A DNA stretch of 64,000 nt. Source: Hemerocallis citrina. Taxonomy: Eukaryota; Streptophyta; Magnoliopsida; Asparagales; Asphodelaceae. Position numbers and translations under genes: made by a program. Where the stretch lies: positions 257,218,744-257,282,743 of the forward strand of contig CM030362.1 in the NCBI GenBank assembly GCA_017893485.1, written 5' to 3'. Under the pieces are notes generated by a model. The model saw only the letters and a program-made list of their open reading frames with translations. It made no database searches and was not told the origin of the DNA. Shown here piece by piece: positions 10,507-21,285 of this stretch; the stretch's first letter is position 1, and each line of letters opens with the position of its first letter.

Positions 10507-10690
10507 CAATATGCACTTCTCCATGGAGGCCGGATTGCATCTTTTGGGAGGGAAACTCAAAATTTGAGTGGTAGTCATGGCATGGTGGTTATTTGGTTGT
10601 GGGTAGTTTTTGTAACTCCTACTTCCATCTTGGCCTTCCATCCTACAACCAACTAGTTAATCCTAGCCCTCCATTCTATTTGATTTCTAG

Positions 10691-10698
10691 TATAAATA
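10691..10698 (+). promoter_or_regulatory. TATA box of Tekay-1 5' LTR
   Basis: TATAAATA, followed by CCCCCTCCC; copy in the 3' LTR at 23179-23186. Transcription probably starts about 30 bases downstream. Confidence 0.8.
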
Positions 10699-11816
10699 CC
10701 CCCTCCCATGGCTAGTATTCTTATGCAAATTATGTCTTTCCAAACCTATAGTCTAATAGTATTATTTAGTAGTAAGTTGTGAGTTAAAAAGATTGAGAGA
10801 ATTGTGTGGGATTGTGTTGCTTTCAACAAGGAGAGAAGGGCCGGCTATCCAAGGAGAGGAGCTCGGGTTTGGTGTTCGTGGAGCTTGTGCGCGCATCGTC
10901 TAGAAGGAGGTGCATCTCGTTGCAAGGACTTTGTTGCTATTGTGTTGTTTTCTCTCCATACAAGGTGGGTTTGATTTTTCTTATTTCTAATTAGAAATGA
11001 TGCATGAAAAATATTAATAAGAATACATTTTTTAATGGAAAAGTTAGTTTATAAATTGATTGGTATGTTAATGAACAACGTGCATGTGGTTCTATTGTTA
11101 AAATTGAGTTGTGGGTAAAAATTCTCCATGCTTATTAGAATGAATGAATGATAGTGGTTAAATTTCCTTAAGAATGATGCTAGTATGATATTGAGACATG
11201 ATGCATGGAAAATACTAATAAGAACGCTAGTTAAATTGGAAATTTGAAGCATGAAATTGATTAAGAAAGAGCACACTTTTGAAAAGAATAACTTTCTTGA
11301 ATGTTTGAGTTGTGAACATGCTAATTGATAGGTGGTCACATATTTTGTGATGTACATGATTTGACTAGAAGCATATGTTGGTTTAATGAAACTACATTTG
11401 AACTATCAAAGAACTACCCCCAAAGTTAGTAGTTTGAGTTTGTGTTAAATAGACCCTTTATGTTAATATGGGTACGAATAAATTCAATAAGAGTTGTATG
11501 TAGATAAATTATTAAAATCAGTGGATTGATGTGAAATGTATTGTTAAAAAGATTAGAACACTATGGGCCAAAGAAACATAAAAAAGAGAGTGTTAGAATG
11601 TATAATTTGAATTAAATGTGGGAAAATATGTTTTAATTATTACAAAAAATTATTTTAATCACACTGATATATAAATTATGTGAGGTAGGATTATTCTGGA
11701 GTTATACAGTATATTTTGATGAGAGCAAAATGAAACAAAAGCTAGTTGAACATCGAAATGTTTTAAATAACAGAGAGTATAAGTTAAATGGATTCGAAAC
11801 TATACATTTGATAACT

Positions 11817-11890
11817 GAGCGCGTAGCTCAAGTGGTCTTGCGGTGCGGTTGGGTTCTCTGTGTTGAACGGTTCGAATCCCCTTAGCCGCT
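11817..11890 (+). other. tRNA-like module A in Tekay-1 5' LTR
   Basis: A-box TAGCTCAAGTGG at 11824-11835 and B-box GGTTCGAATCC at 11869-11879, 45 bases apart, within one base of normal tRNA spacing. The acceptor and T stems pair poorly, so it is tRNA-derived or tRNA-like rather than a working tRNA gene. The 3' LTR copy (24306-24379) has one B-box mutation. Confidence 0.6.
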
Positions 11891-11963
11891 TATATATATC
11901 TCACTTTTTTGAAAACAAATAGAATACCGACCGAGAGTAATAAATACTCTTTAGCCCTTCCTT

Positions 11964-12045
11964 ATACCGCTAGCACAGTTGGCCTATCGGCGGGTGCTCT
12001 TGGCTGTTTTCTCCGTGTGCCTGGGTTCGATTCCTACCCTCGGCA
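11964..12045 (+). other. tRNA-like module B in Tekay-1 5' LTR
   Basis: A-box TAGCACAGTTGG at 11971-11982 and B-box GGTTCGATTCC at 12024-12034, 53 bases apart, as in a tRNA with an enlarged variable region. It ends CCTCGGCA, but the 5' side does not pair with it. The copy in the 3' LTR is at 24465-24546. Confidence 0.6.
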
Positions 12046-13595
12046 TGTATGAAAAAATATTTTTTTGGGGGTTCCAGATGTCCAAAAATTGTGAAAAAAA
12101 TATGGTTATTCTCATAAAAATGTAAGGGATTTTATAAAGATGATTTGGGCATTATTTGAAAGAGAGAAACTATGGTTTGTGAATAAAGTACATAATTAGA
12201 GCTATGGTGCTAGAGTGTACACTTGTGAAAAAATATAGTGTATAAGAATAAAGTGAGATGAAGTATTAGAAGGTGATTTGGCAAAAAGAAACTTGGTTGT
12301 GTGATATATGCAATTTATTCTCACTTGAGAATAATGTGGAAAAAAAATATGAAGTATGAATATTCATTAATGAAGTGAATTTCAAATATGAAATTATTAA
12401 TTGATAAAGTGCATGAGTTCATGTATGATTATGGATTAATGAACGAATTAGAGATCATGTTAATGAAAAAGAAATCCGTTGGTTATGAATATGAATTTTA
12501 TGAGTCTCAAGTACTCATTGTGGAAATTGTGGATTGGAATTGAATTGGAAGAGTAGCTAAGTCTCCCCCGGCAGTTGGAGAGAAAACGAAATGAAATATG
12601 AAATTAGACCAAGGTTGGTCATGTCGAAATGAATGAATAAGTCCGGTTTAGTGGAGAGGCTAACTCTAGAGATTTAATTTTGTTCATGATTTTTTATAAA
12701 ACTAAGGACTAGTACATAGTGAAGACGTGATGAAAGTAGAAGAAAAACACGAGTATGGGGGCCATCGGATTAGCGGTGTGAGAGCGATCCACAGGCTGCC
12801 TGCTTGATGCGTCAAGACATGGCGTGGGCGCTACTCCAGAATTATCGTCTCGGTGGCGACGCTTGTGGGATGTTCGAGTGGCTATGGGTGGTGCCATCGT
12901 TCCATGGCGGAGGCTGAATTGTCCATAGGTTGCCTGCTCGATGCGTCATGTCAGTGCGTGGGATTTCCCTCCAGGCTGCCTGCACATGAGCTCATAGATC
13001 ATAGGACATCTAAGACACTACCTTAGTTACAGTAGTAGATTAAGTCATAACGAGGGATTGAACCCTACAAAGATGAAGAACGAATAAGGGCTTGCTCTCG
13101 GACCTATGTAGTATGGGATGCATAGAATTCGAACAAGTGCGCATTAGTGTCATGTAATATAAATAAATGCATTAAGGACTAAGTGCACAATCACGACACG
13201 ACATCAATAGGGTAGTCCCTTTAGTTTGAAATGTGACAAGTTTGTGTTTGCTAAATATGGAAAATTAAGTTTTACTATTTTCGGCATAGAGAGGATGGCC
13301 GTGTATAATGATCGTCGGTTGAATAAACTGACGTACCCACAGTCTTATATGCAGGTAAATGGCATGTTAAAGATTAAAGAGGAATGGATGCTTAAAGACT
13401 ATACCATTTTGTTGTACATTTATTTAATTGTTGTAACTTTTACTTCCGCTGTGCAAATGTAAAGTGTAATATTGATGTAAACTTTGATGTAAAGTGAAAA
13501 GTTTAAATTTTCTTGTAAAATTGTACTAAAGAAAGCAGAAAGATCCTGTAGAACATCTCGAATTCAGTGTATTTGGGATTCGGGGCGTTACAGAG

Positions 13596-13608
13596 TGGTA
13601 TCAGAGCC
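13596..13608 (+). other. Tekay-1 primer-binding site
   Basis: TGGTATCAGAGCC three bases after the 5' LTR; complementary to initiator tRNA-Met. Confidence 0.93.
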
Positions 13609-13762
13609 ACGTTTTCTACGCTTTCCACACTAGTACAAATTTATAAGGAACGACTCCCTAGAAGTGGACATTAGAGTGTGTGTTTGAGTCTAGAGATTTA
13701 AATGTAAGTGACTTACATTTGTGTTGCTCTAAGATTTATGCTTCTTCCTCTCTATTTCTAAG

Positions 13763-14188
13763 ATGGCTGATCACTTCGACCCTGCTGGAGGCGATGACTG
13801 GCATATCATTGAGGAAGAGTACCATCCTGGACAGGCAGATTCTGAGGATGAGTACTACCCTGGGCAAGCAGATTCTGACGGTGAAGAATGGCCTGAATCC
13901 CGAGAGATCACCCCACCTCCGGATTCATCTGATGACTCTTCTTCTGACGAAGAAGAAGAACCAGTTCCAAATAGTCTTGTGACTTCTCTTCAGAGGCAGG
14001 TAGAGACACCGCGAGAGAGAGTCGGATTATTGGAGGCTCAGCTGGCGAAGCGAAAGGACGACTTTTCTGTTCTCAGTCATCGAGTGTGGGAACTTGAGAA
14101 GAGAAAGAACCTGACTGATGTGCTGAAGGATGAGGTTGATGAACTATGGGAAGAACTTCGAGCAGTGAAGAGGACCCGTAGGAGTTAG
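13763..14188 (+). CDS. Tekay-1 pre-gag accessory ORF (acidic, coiled coil)
   Basis: An intact 141-residue frame lies between the primer site and gag, in a different frame from gag. The N-terminal half is strongly acidic, with a tandem motif (PGQADSEDE, then PGQADSDGEE) and a Ser/Asp/Glu run (DSSDDSSSDEEEE). The C-terminal half is heptad-rich and charged, predicted coiled coil, ending in basic KRTRRS. Tekay-2 carries the same ORF with the same ends and repeats, apart from one frameshift. Typical chromoviruses have no such gene, and I do not recognise the family. Its ATG sits directly after a strong splice acceptor. Roles in nuclear import, Gag assembly or chromatin binding are guesses. Confidence 0.75.
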   Translation: MADHFDPAGGDDWHIIEEEYHPGQADSEDEYYPGQADSDGEEWPESREITPPPDSSDDSSSDEEEEPVPNSLVTSLQRQVETPRERVGLLEAQLAKRKDDFSVLSHRVWELEKRKNLTDVLKDEVDELWEELRAVKRTRRS

Positions 14189-14312
14189 ATTGTTGTAGCT
14201 TCTACTATTCTCCATTCTGATGTTAAAAATGTTTTTTTAATTCGAATGTATAAAGTTTGGAATTCAATGAAATGCAAGTTGGTTTAAATTCTTGTCTTGT
14301 ACTTCGAATTTA

Positions 14313-15338
14313 ATGGATCTTTTGCATCAGAATATGTCGAGAAGGGGAGCTAGGAATGGGGAAAGTTTGGATCTGGAGACCGAACTTGCAAGGGTCTACC
14401 AGACGCTTAATGCAGTGGCTATGAATCAAGGAAGAAGGCCGGTGAATCCAGTGCCCGAGGCAATTAAGCTGGTGGAATCGTTCAAACGAATGAAACCACC
14501 TGTATTCAAGGGAAAGTCAGACCCAGATGCGGCTGACAACTGGATCCGTCAAGTGGAGACGATCTTTGAAGTGCTGGAGACCCCGGAAGGCAGCAAGGTC
14601 AAGTTGGCGACACTGCAACTGGAGAAGGATGTGGCGGTTTGGTGGCAATCCATGAAGAGGACCATGGGAGGCATAGTGCTTGGCTGGGAGGAATTTCTGG
14701 AAGAATTCCGCAGTCATTATTTCCCCTCCGATGTTCAAGAGAAGAAGGCAATGGAGTTCCTGTCGCTAAAGCAAGGTAGCATGTCGGTGAGAGAGTACGA
14801 GACCAAATTCACTCAGCTCTCTAGGTATGCTCCAGAACTGGTGATGGATGAGGCTAAGAAGGCTCGTAAGTTCGAGCATGGATTGAGGCCGAGCTTGAGG
14901 TCCCGGATGATACCTCTTGGTATCAGGAGATTCGACAAGCTGGTCAAGAGGGCAGCAGCGACGAAAGCCGATATGGAGCAGTTCCACGTTGTTCAAAACT
15001 GGAGGAACAACTGGCAGTCTGGAAAGAGGCCTGCACATTCTGGGAGTTTCAAGGGGCAACCATCTGCACAGAGGTTCAAACCGACAGGGGCGAACGCTGT
15101 TAGTGTGGCTGGAGGACCTGGGAACAATGTGGTGAGACCTCCTGCGGTAACTTGCTTCAACTGTGGTGAAACGGGACATTACCGATCTCAATGTCTCAAA
15201 CCATGGAATGGTAATAGCAATGCACCAACGCAGCAGGCTGGGAAGAAACCGTACCAACCAGGGCGAGTATTTGCCTTGACGGAAGCTGATGCTGATGAGG
15301 CAGATCAGGTCATCTCTGGTACGAGGGCTGGTGTTTAG
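14313..15338 (+). CDS. gag: Tekay-1 Gag
   Basis: Gag forms the particle and binds RNA. From the ATG at 14313 the frame is 341 residues; an ATG at 14334 directly after the acceptor-like TTTGCATCAG is an alternative start. It has the retrotransposon gag (capsid) domain, with motifs VWWQSM, EEFRSHYFP, and LKQGSMSVREYE in the centre, then one zinc knuckle CFNCGETGHYRSQC at about residues 280-295. The TAG at 15336 lies inside a candidate 75-base intron (15331-15405); removing that intron would continue the same frame into protease. No lesion is visible in gag itself. Confidence 0.9.
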   Translation: MDLLHQNMSRRGARNGESLDLETELARVYQTLNAVAMNQGRRPVNPVPEAIKLVESFKRMKPPVFKGKSDPDAADNWIRQVETIFEVLETPEGSKVKLATLQLEKDVAVWWQSMKRTMGGIVLGWEEFLEEFRSHYFPSDVQEKKAMEFLSLKQGSMSVREYETKFTQLSRYAPELVMDEAKKARKFEHGLRPSLRSRMIPLGIRRFDKLVKRAAATKADMEQFHVVQNWRNNWQSGKRPAHSGSFKGQPSAQRFKPTGANAVSVAGGPGNNVVRPPAVTCFNCGETGHYRSQCLKPWNGNSNAPTQQAGKKPYQPGRVFALTEADADEADQVISGTRAGV

Positions 15339-15405
15339 AGTTTTGTCATTTCTTTTCCCGCTTATATTGTGAAACTGTTACGTAATGGTGTGTATTATGT
15401 GACAG
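15331..15405 (+). other. Candidate gag-protease intron of Tekay-1 (75 nt)
   Basis: Donor GAGGGCTG|GTGTTT, acceptor TTATGTGACAG|GCGAA, U-rich between, length divisible by three, containing the Gag stop TAG. Splicing falls after the first base of a Gly codon and keeps the frame. Tekay-3 has an intron at the identical protein position and phase. In Tekay-2 the donor GT reads AT. Confidence 0.6.
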
Positions 15406-17444
15406 GCGAACTATATCTTAATGGAATGAAAGCTGTTGTGTTATTCGATATTGGATCCTCTCATACATTTGTGTCTCCAAAATTTGCTAAAGTGTTGGGA
15501 GTTGAACCGAAGATTTTTCCAGGCAAGATCTTAGCAGTAGCTACTCCATCAGGGGAAACTTTGACCACTGATCGGTATTATGCTGATTGCGAGATTGTGA
15601 TTGGGGATAGAATCTTTGGCATTGATCTGATCGAGCTGACTATCTTGGGAGTCGATGTTATCATTGGCATTGATTGGATGTCGGTGTACAGTGCGAGCAT
15701 CGAGTGCAAGACCAAGACGGTAACAGTGAAGGCTCCAGGTAGACCTGAAGTCACTTTCCAAGGAAAGCAGAAATGTTCTAAGCTGGTGGCAACTATCCGC
15801 AAGGAAGAAATTCCTGTAGTTCGGGACTATCCGACAGTGTTCTTGAAAGATTTTTCTGGGTTACCCCCGCATCGTGATGTAGAGTTCAGCATCACTGTTC
15901 AACCGGGAAGTGCACCCATTTCTAAGGCACCATATAGGATGGCTCCAGTGGAACAGGATGAGGTGAAACGGCAGATTGAAGAACTGTTGGAGAAAGGCTT
16001 TATTCAACCTAGTGCGTCACCTTGGGGAGCACCAGTGCTTTTGGTAAAGAAGAAGGATAGATCGATGAGAATGTGTATCGATTACCGGGAGCTGAATAAG
16101 GTCACTGTTCAGAATAAGTATCTGATTCCTCAAATTGATGATTTGTTCGATCGTCTACAAGGAGCAGCGGTTTTCTCCAAAATAGATCTTCGATCAGGTT
16201 ACCACCAAGTTCGAGTGAAAGCCGAAGATGTGCACAAAACTGCATTTAGAACTCGACATGGGCATTACGAATTCTTAGTTATGCCATTTGGAGTGACGAA
16301 TGCACCCGCAATCTTCATGGATTTGATGAACAGAGTTCTGAGGCCGTTCATTGACTCTTTCGTCGTGGTGTTTATCGACGATATTCTCGTGTACTCCAAG
16401 TCAGAGGAGGAGCACACCGAGCATCTGGCAGCAGTTTTGAAGAAGCTGGAAGAGCAGAGTTGTATGCCAAGTTATCCAAGTGTGATTTCTGGAAATCTAA
16501 AGTGGCATTCCTAGGTCACATCCTTTCTAAGGAGGGAGTGGCAACTGACCCTCAGAAGATAGAGGCCGTGAGAGATTGGGCTAGGCCTACTACAGTGAAG
16601 GAAGTAAGAAATTTTCTTGGAATGACTGGATACTACAGGAGATTCATTCAAGGTTATGCTCAGATAGCCGTGCCGCTTACTGGACTGACCAAGAAGAATG
16701 GCGAGCTCTCAGGAGTTGAAAGAGAAGCTGACTATTGCACCTATTTTGGCTCTGCCTAGAGCAGGTGTTGAGTATGATGTTTATAGCGATGCTTCACATC
16801 GTGGGCTTGGTTGTGTCTTAATGCAAGAGGGAAGAGTAATCGCTTATGGATCTAGGCAACTACGACCGCATGAGAAGAATTACTCGACTCATGATCTGGA
16901 GTTGGCTGCGATTATCTTTGCCCTGAAGCAATGGAGGCACTACGTGTACGGTGAGAAATTGAACATGTACACGGACCACAAGAGTTTGAAGTATATATAT
17001 CAGCAGAGGGATCTGAATCTGAGGCAGCGAAGATGGTTGGAAGTGCTTGAGGATATGCGACCTGAGATCAAGTATCATCCTGGAAAAGCTAATATTATTG
17101 CTGATGCACTTAGTCGCAAGAGCAGTTTGGCCAGTTTGATTATGACTCAGAAGCATCTGATTGAGGAGTTGGATCGAGCAGGTATTGAAGTTGTCTTGCA
17201 AGGATTGGGAGCATCTTTGGCTCAGTTGAGGCTTCAGCCTACACTGAATGGCAGGATCATTGCAAGCCAAGAGGATGATGCTGATATTTTGGAGATGAAG
17301 GAGCAGGTTGGGGCTGGCAGGTTGCCCGGATTTCAAATCAGGGATGGAGTGCTGTGGTTCGGAGATAGGCTGTGTGTTCCAAATCAGGCGAACCTGAAGG
17401 AGAGTATTCTTCAGGAGGCGCATGCTACTCTTTTGTCGGTACAT
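15406..17444 (+). pseudogene. pol: Tekay-1 Pol, first part: protease, RT, RNase H, start of integrase
   Basis: Protease has [11 protein letters not shown], where the catalytic D-S/T-G reads DIG. Reverse transcriptase runs through MCIDYRELN to the catalytic FIDD near 16375. A one-base deletion near 16455 shifts the frame; a further deletion of about 30 bases with another shift lies near 16700, in the link to RNase H. RNase H is well kept ([33 protein letters not shown]). The frame ends in the integrase zinc-finger region (SVHPG), where the hAT is inserted. The element is therefore not autonomous. Confidence 0.92.
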
Positions 17445-17452
17445 CCTGGGAG

Positions 17453-17775
17453 TAGGGGTGGCAACTGGGCCGGGTCAACTGCCGACCCACCCGCGACCCG
17501 GCCCACGAACCCGGCCCGCTTAAGAGATTCACGGGTTCGGATCGAACCCGGTGAACAGTACTGGGTCGACCCGGGTCGCAATTTACGCGAATCGAATTCG
17601 CGAAACCCGGCCCACGAACCCGTTTAAACCGCGAATTAAACCCGCTAACCCGCGGTTCGACCCGCGTGCGTCGACCCGCTCGACCCGTACGGGTCGAACG
17701 TTCGACCCGTGACGGGCCGACCGTTCGACACGCGGGTCGAACGGGTCGACACGCGCGGGCTCGAACCCGGGTCTG
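17453..17775. repeat. Left subterminal GC-rich repeat region of the hAT
   Basis: Dense repeats of GACCCG, CGGGTCGA and AACCCG in both orientations, matching a shorter right region. Such subterminal arrays are the usual transposase binding sites in hAT elements. The region is strikingly CpG-rich against an AT-rich background. Confidence 0.8.
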
Positions 17776-18353
17776 TGCCGTTGGGGCAGCAAACGGCTCT
17801 TAGAGCCGTTGCTGCCGAACGGCTCTTTTTTTTTGTTTTTTCCCACTAATTCACCTATAAATATCCCCTAAAATTCTCAAAAAAAATTACACCTCACTCT
17901 CTTACTCTCTCTACTATTATACATCATTTTAAAGAAATTTTTGAACAATTATAGTGTTCATCAAATAATTGTACAAGGAGGCATATACACGATCAAATTT
18001 CGGTCGTATCGGAAACAAAATTCAACGTCTTCAACGTCTTCAACTCTCTTCAACTCTCAACCTCTTCTCAACTCTTTAATTGCGGAATCGGCAAAGCGCT
18101 CCTCCATCTTTTAGCTTTTCTTCTTATTTTTACGGTTTTTTTTACATACGCGTATTCTACGGTGAACGGTATCAAAATTTCTCTACCTCTCTTGTTAAAT
18201 TTTTTTTTGCGTTGTAGTTAAAATTATTGTTTGTTTTTTGAACTTCTCTATCTCAACCCTCTTGTTTTTTAGATTTTTTTTGTATAATTCACCGCTCGGT
18301 CTGCTCCTACATTGTAGAATTTTTTTTACATATTTTGAGCGCATTACCACATT

Positions 18354-20469
18354 ATGTCTAGATCACGCGGTAGCGGTCGTAGCGGACAAGATTCCTCCTC
18401 CTCTTCACGTAGGCCACCAATTGTCCCAATTAGTGAGCCCGCCCAAGATTATATTGATCCTACTATGGAACAATGGGGTACACACGATATGGATGTTGTA
18501 GGTGACATTCAAATAGAAGAAGAAGAAGAACAACAACAACAACCCGAAACCACACAACCCCGTAGTAGTAGGAAAAGTAGAGGAGAAACTAGCGATTGGC
18601 ACAAGTTTTATGAGTATATCCCGGACGAACATATTCCGGGTGTAGGTTTGAAAGTGTGTAAAACATGTAGCAAAACATACAAATTCAAGAGGGGTGACGG
18701 AACCGGTACAATTAGTAGACACATACAACATAATCACAAAGAACTTCTTGATCAAATACAAGGCCAACAAAAAATTAACCCTAGGACCGGTGAAGTAGAT
18801 AGCCACCCTTATGATCCCGAACTCGTTCGTCGGGAAATGGCCCGATTAGTCATTAAGGAAGAGTTGCCATTTTCCTATCCCGAGAGTAGAAACTTGGAAA
18901 ATTTTAATCAAACGGCCTTAAACCCTCATTTTAGAAGAATTCCGAGAAATATTTGCAAAGCGGATTGTTTTAAAATGTATGTTGAAATGAAAGACGCGTT
19001 GATTGCAATTTTATGGAGTTTAACTTGTAGGGTTAGTTTAACTTCGGATTGTTGGACGGGTGTCAACAATATTCCAACGATGGGAATAACCTGTCATTGG
19101 ATCGACAATGATTGGATTCTTTAAAAAAGAATCATATCACTTGCGTCGTTGCCGTATCCCCATAGTGGCGCTGAAATAGCAAACCGTATTATAGAAATTT
19201 GTGATGTTTTTCATATTCGCGATAAAATTATGGCTATTAGTTTTGATAATGCATCTAACAATAATGTAGCAATTACTACTTTAAAATCTGTATTAAACCC
19301 TCCATCTGACAATATTTTTCATGTTAGATGTGCATGTCATATTATAAATTTATGTGTTCAAGATGCATTAAGAATAGCTGATCCATATATAGTTAAAATT
19401 AGAAATTGTGTACATTTCATTGCATTAAGTCCAAGCATTTTACAAGAATGAAAAGCTTGGTGTAGGGTTAGAAATGTTCCTTTTAGAAAATTTCCAAAGG
19501 ATGTTAGACACCGATGGAATTCTACTTTTGATTTATTGAATGTTGTCACCGATTATAAAGCAGTTGTAAATGATTTTTGTATCGCAAAAAATATGCACAA
19601 TTTTGAAATGACTCCCAACGATTGGTATTTTGCCAAAGCTTTGTTGAAATTTTTAGAACCTTTTAAAACCGCAACTTTAAAGTTTTCAAAAACATATGAA
19701 TCTACTTCTAGTAGCATTTTTATTGAATTAGTTAGCATGATGCAAATATTTAACGAAATGTTAAATGATCCCTATATTAGTGACATTGTAATACCTGCAT
19801 TTCAAAAATTTTTGAAATATTATTTTCCTCCTCCTATGTTGATTTGTGTTGCTACTGTTATGGATCCTCGTATCAAATTAGAAGGTACGAAGAATTTGAT
19901 AGAAATGTTTTTTGCATGTTTAGATAACAATGTAGAATTAACAATTGATTGCGCTACTTTTTTAGTTCAGTTTGAATCTACATTAAATAACTTGAATGAT
20001 TATTATGATAGATGTTTTGCTTCTAGTAGTACAACTTCTGTAGTTAGTTCTTCTTCTGGTAGTTCTAAAGGTAAGGGTAAAAGTAGAATTGGTGATAGAA
20101 CATTTAGTCTACTTGAACAAATTCAATCTAAAAAACCTAGGACTAATCAACCAAATGAATTAAATTGGTATAACCAACAGGATACTGAGCCTACTCTTTC
20201 CCCACTAGATATTTTACAATGGTGGAAAGAACATGAACACACTTTTAGTATTTTGTCTATTATGGCTAAAGATTTGCTAACTCCTCCTGTCTCTACAGTT
20301 GCCTCTGAGAGTGCATTTTCTACGAGTGGCAAGGTTCTATCTGATTACAGAAATCGGTTGAAGTCCTTGTCGTTGGAGATGCTCGTTTGCACAGAAGACT
20401 GGCTGAAGGCTGAAGATAGGACGCAAGAGAAAGCACTATCAAGTTCTACAAGTGGGAGCAACTCGCCCG

Positions 20470-20517
<48 letters not shown>

Positions 20518-20519
20518 AG
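18354..20519 (+). pseudogene. hAT transposase (two nonsense codons)
   Basis: Cut-and-paste transposase of the hAT superfamily. One frame of about 721 codons is interrupted only by TAA at 19122 and TGA at 19449; no frameshift. Order: Ser/Gly-rich and Gln-rich N terminus, BED-type zinc finger (CKTCSKTYKF and RHIQHNH, about residues 95-130), RNase H-like core (LTSDCWTG; SFDNASNN; HVRCACHIINL), and C-terminal hAT dimerisation region (PVSTVASESAFSTSGKVLSDYR). It ends in about 15 CAA-encoded glutamines. The start is the first ATG of the frame. Both stops could come from single C-to-T changes (CAA to TAA, CGA to TGA), as expected from cytosine methylation. Confidence 0.93.
20472..20516 (+). repeat. 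(CAA)n microsatellite at the transposase C terminus
   Basis: About 15 CAA codons directly before the TAG stop; adds a poly-Gln tail. Confidence 0.93.
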
Positions 20520-21060
20520 CTTTTCATCTTATGTTAAATTAGAAAAATTGTAGTCAATTAAAATTGTACATAAGAAATATGTTATTGTATAAAACTTATT
20601 TGTGAATTGAATTCTTCATTTCGTTATAAATTGTTCAAATTGTATCACTTAAATTCATATGAATAAAATTTCAAAATTTGTTGTCAATTTCACTCTTTCA
20701 ATCTTATTATTATTATTACGGTTTTTTTTGTTTATTAGTATTATTACTTACTTAATATTATAATTAAACATCATTTGGGGATATTTGATTCAATTTGAAG
20801 AATTGTAGTATTATTACTTATTAGTATTATTACTGAATTACATACGTAGTATTATAATTAACCAAATTTTGGGGATATTTGAAGAATTGTAGTACAAATA
20901 CTTATAAGTAGTATTACTTAGTATTAATATTTTTTAAGAAATGTAATATTCATCAAACAAAAATATGGTTGTTTGTATAATTGTAATATTGTATACATCA
21001 TTTATAAAATTATTATTATTATTAGTTCAATTTAAGCTACCAAAAAAAAAAATTAAAATA
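20520..21060. other. hAT 3' untranslated region
   Basis: AT-rich, with several related blocks of the type TTGAAGAATTGTAGTA and AGTATTATTACTTA around 20710-20930. No coding sequence seen. Confidence 0.6.
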
Positions 21061-21277
21061 TATATTTTATTAAACGGGCCAACCCGCGGGTCGACCCGGC
21101 CCAACCCGGGTTGAGCCCTAAAGGGTTCATGGGTTGGGCGGGCCACCCAAATGGGAAATTGACCCGGCCCGGCCCGGCCCGCATAAGAGGCCAACCCGGC
21201 CCGGCCCGCATACTCGAGCGTGCCAACTCGCACGGGTTGGACCCGGACCGGCCCGTTCGACCCGTTCGCCACCCCTA
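21061..21277. repeat. Right subterminal GC-rich repeat region of the hAT
   Basis: Repeats of CCCGGCCC, CAACCCGG and GACCCG like those at the left end, ending in CGCCACCCCTA. Confidence 0.8.
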
Positions 21278-21285
21278 CCTGGGAG

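Larger units (their letters stand above)
10115..13592 (+). repeat. Tekay-1 5' LTR
   Basis: 3478 bp, TGTAATACCC to GGGGCGTTACA. Contents in order: G-boxes, TATA box, candidate leader-intron donor at 10965, two tRNA-like modules (11817-11890, 11964-12045), and a segment at 12740-12990 with repeated GGCTGCCTGC-TGATGCGTCA blocks. Open frames in it are duplicated in the 3' LTR and show no protein similarity. Confidence 0.93.
10965..13762 (+). other. Candidate leader intron of Tekay-1
   Basis: The donor CCATACAAG|GTGGGTTTG lies in the transcribed part of the LTR. The acceptor has a strong pyrimidine tract and ends CTCTATTTCTAAG immediately before the ATG of the pre-gag ORF. Tekay-2 keeps both sites. 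Splicing would remove most of the LTR remainder, the primer site and the tRNA-like modules, giving a short-leader mRNA distinct from genomic RNA. This is inferred from sequence only. Confidence 0.5.
17453..21277 (+). mobile_element. hAT DNA transposon inserted in the Tekay-1 integrase
   Basis: 3825 bp with terminal inverted repeats TAGGGGTGGCAA (left) and its near complement TTCGCCACCCCTA (right). The 8-bp target duplication CCTGGGAG (17445-17452 and 21278-21285) is perfect. It is the innermost and hence youngest layer of this branch of the nest. It encodes one transposase on the plus strand. Confidence 0.96.

Noticed and set aside
10806..10994. 62-codon frame in the Tekay-1 LTR, repeated at 23294-23482
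   Set aside because: It begins with GTG, not ATG, spans the candidate splice donor, and is repeated only because LTRs are duplicated.
11817..12045. Functional tRNA genes in the Tekay-1 LTR
   Set aside because: A- and B-boxes are good, but acceptor and T stems do not pair properly, so they are listed as tRNA-like modules only.
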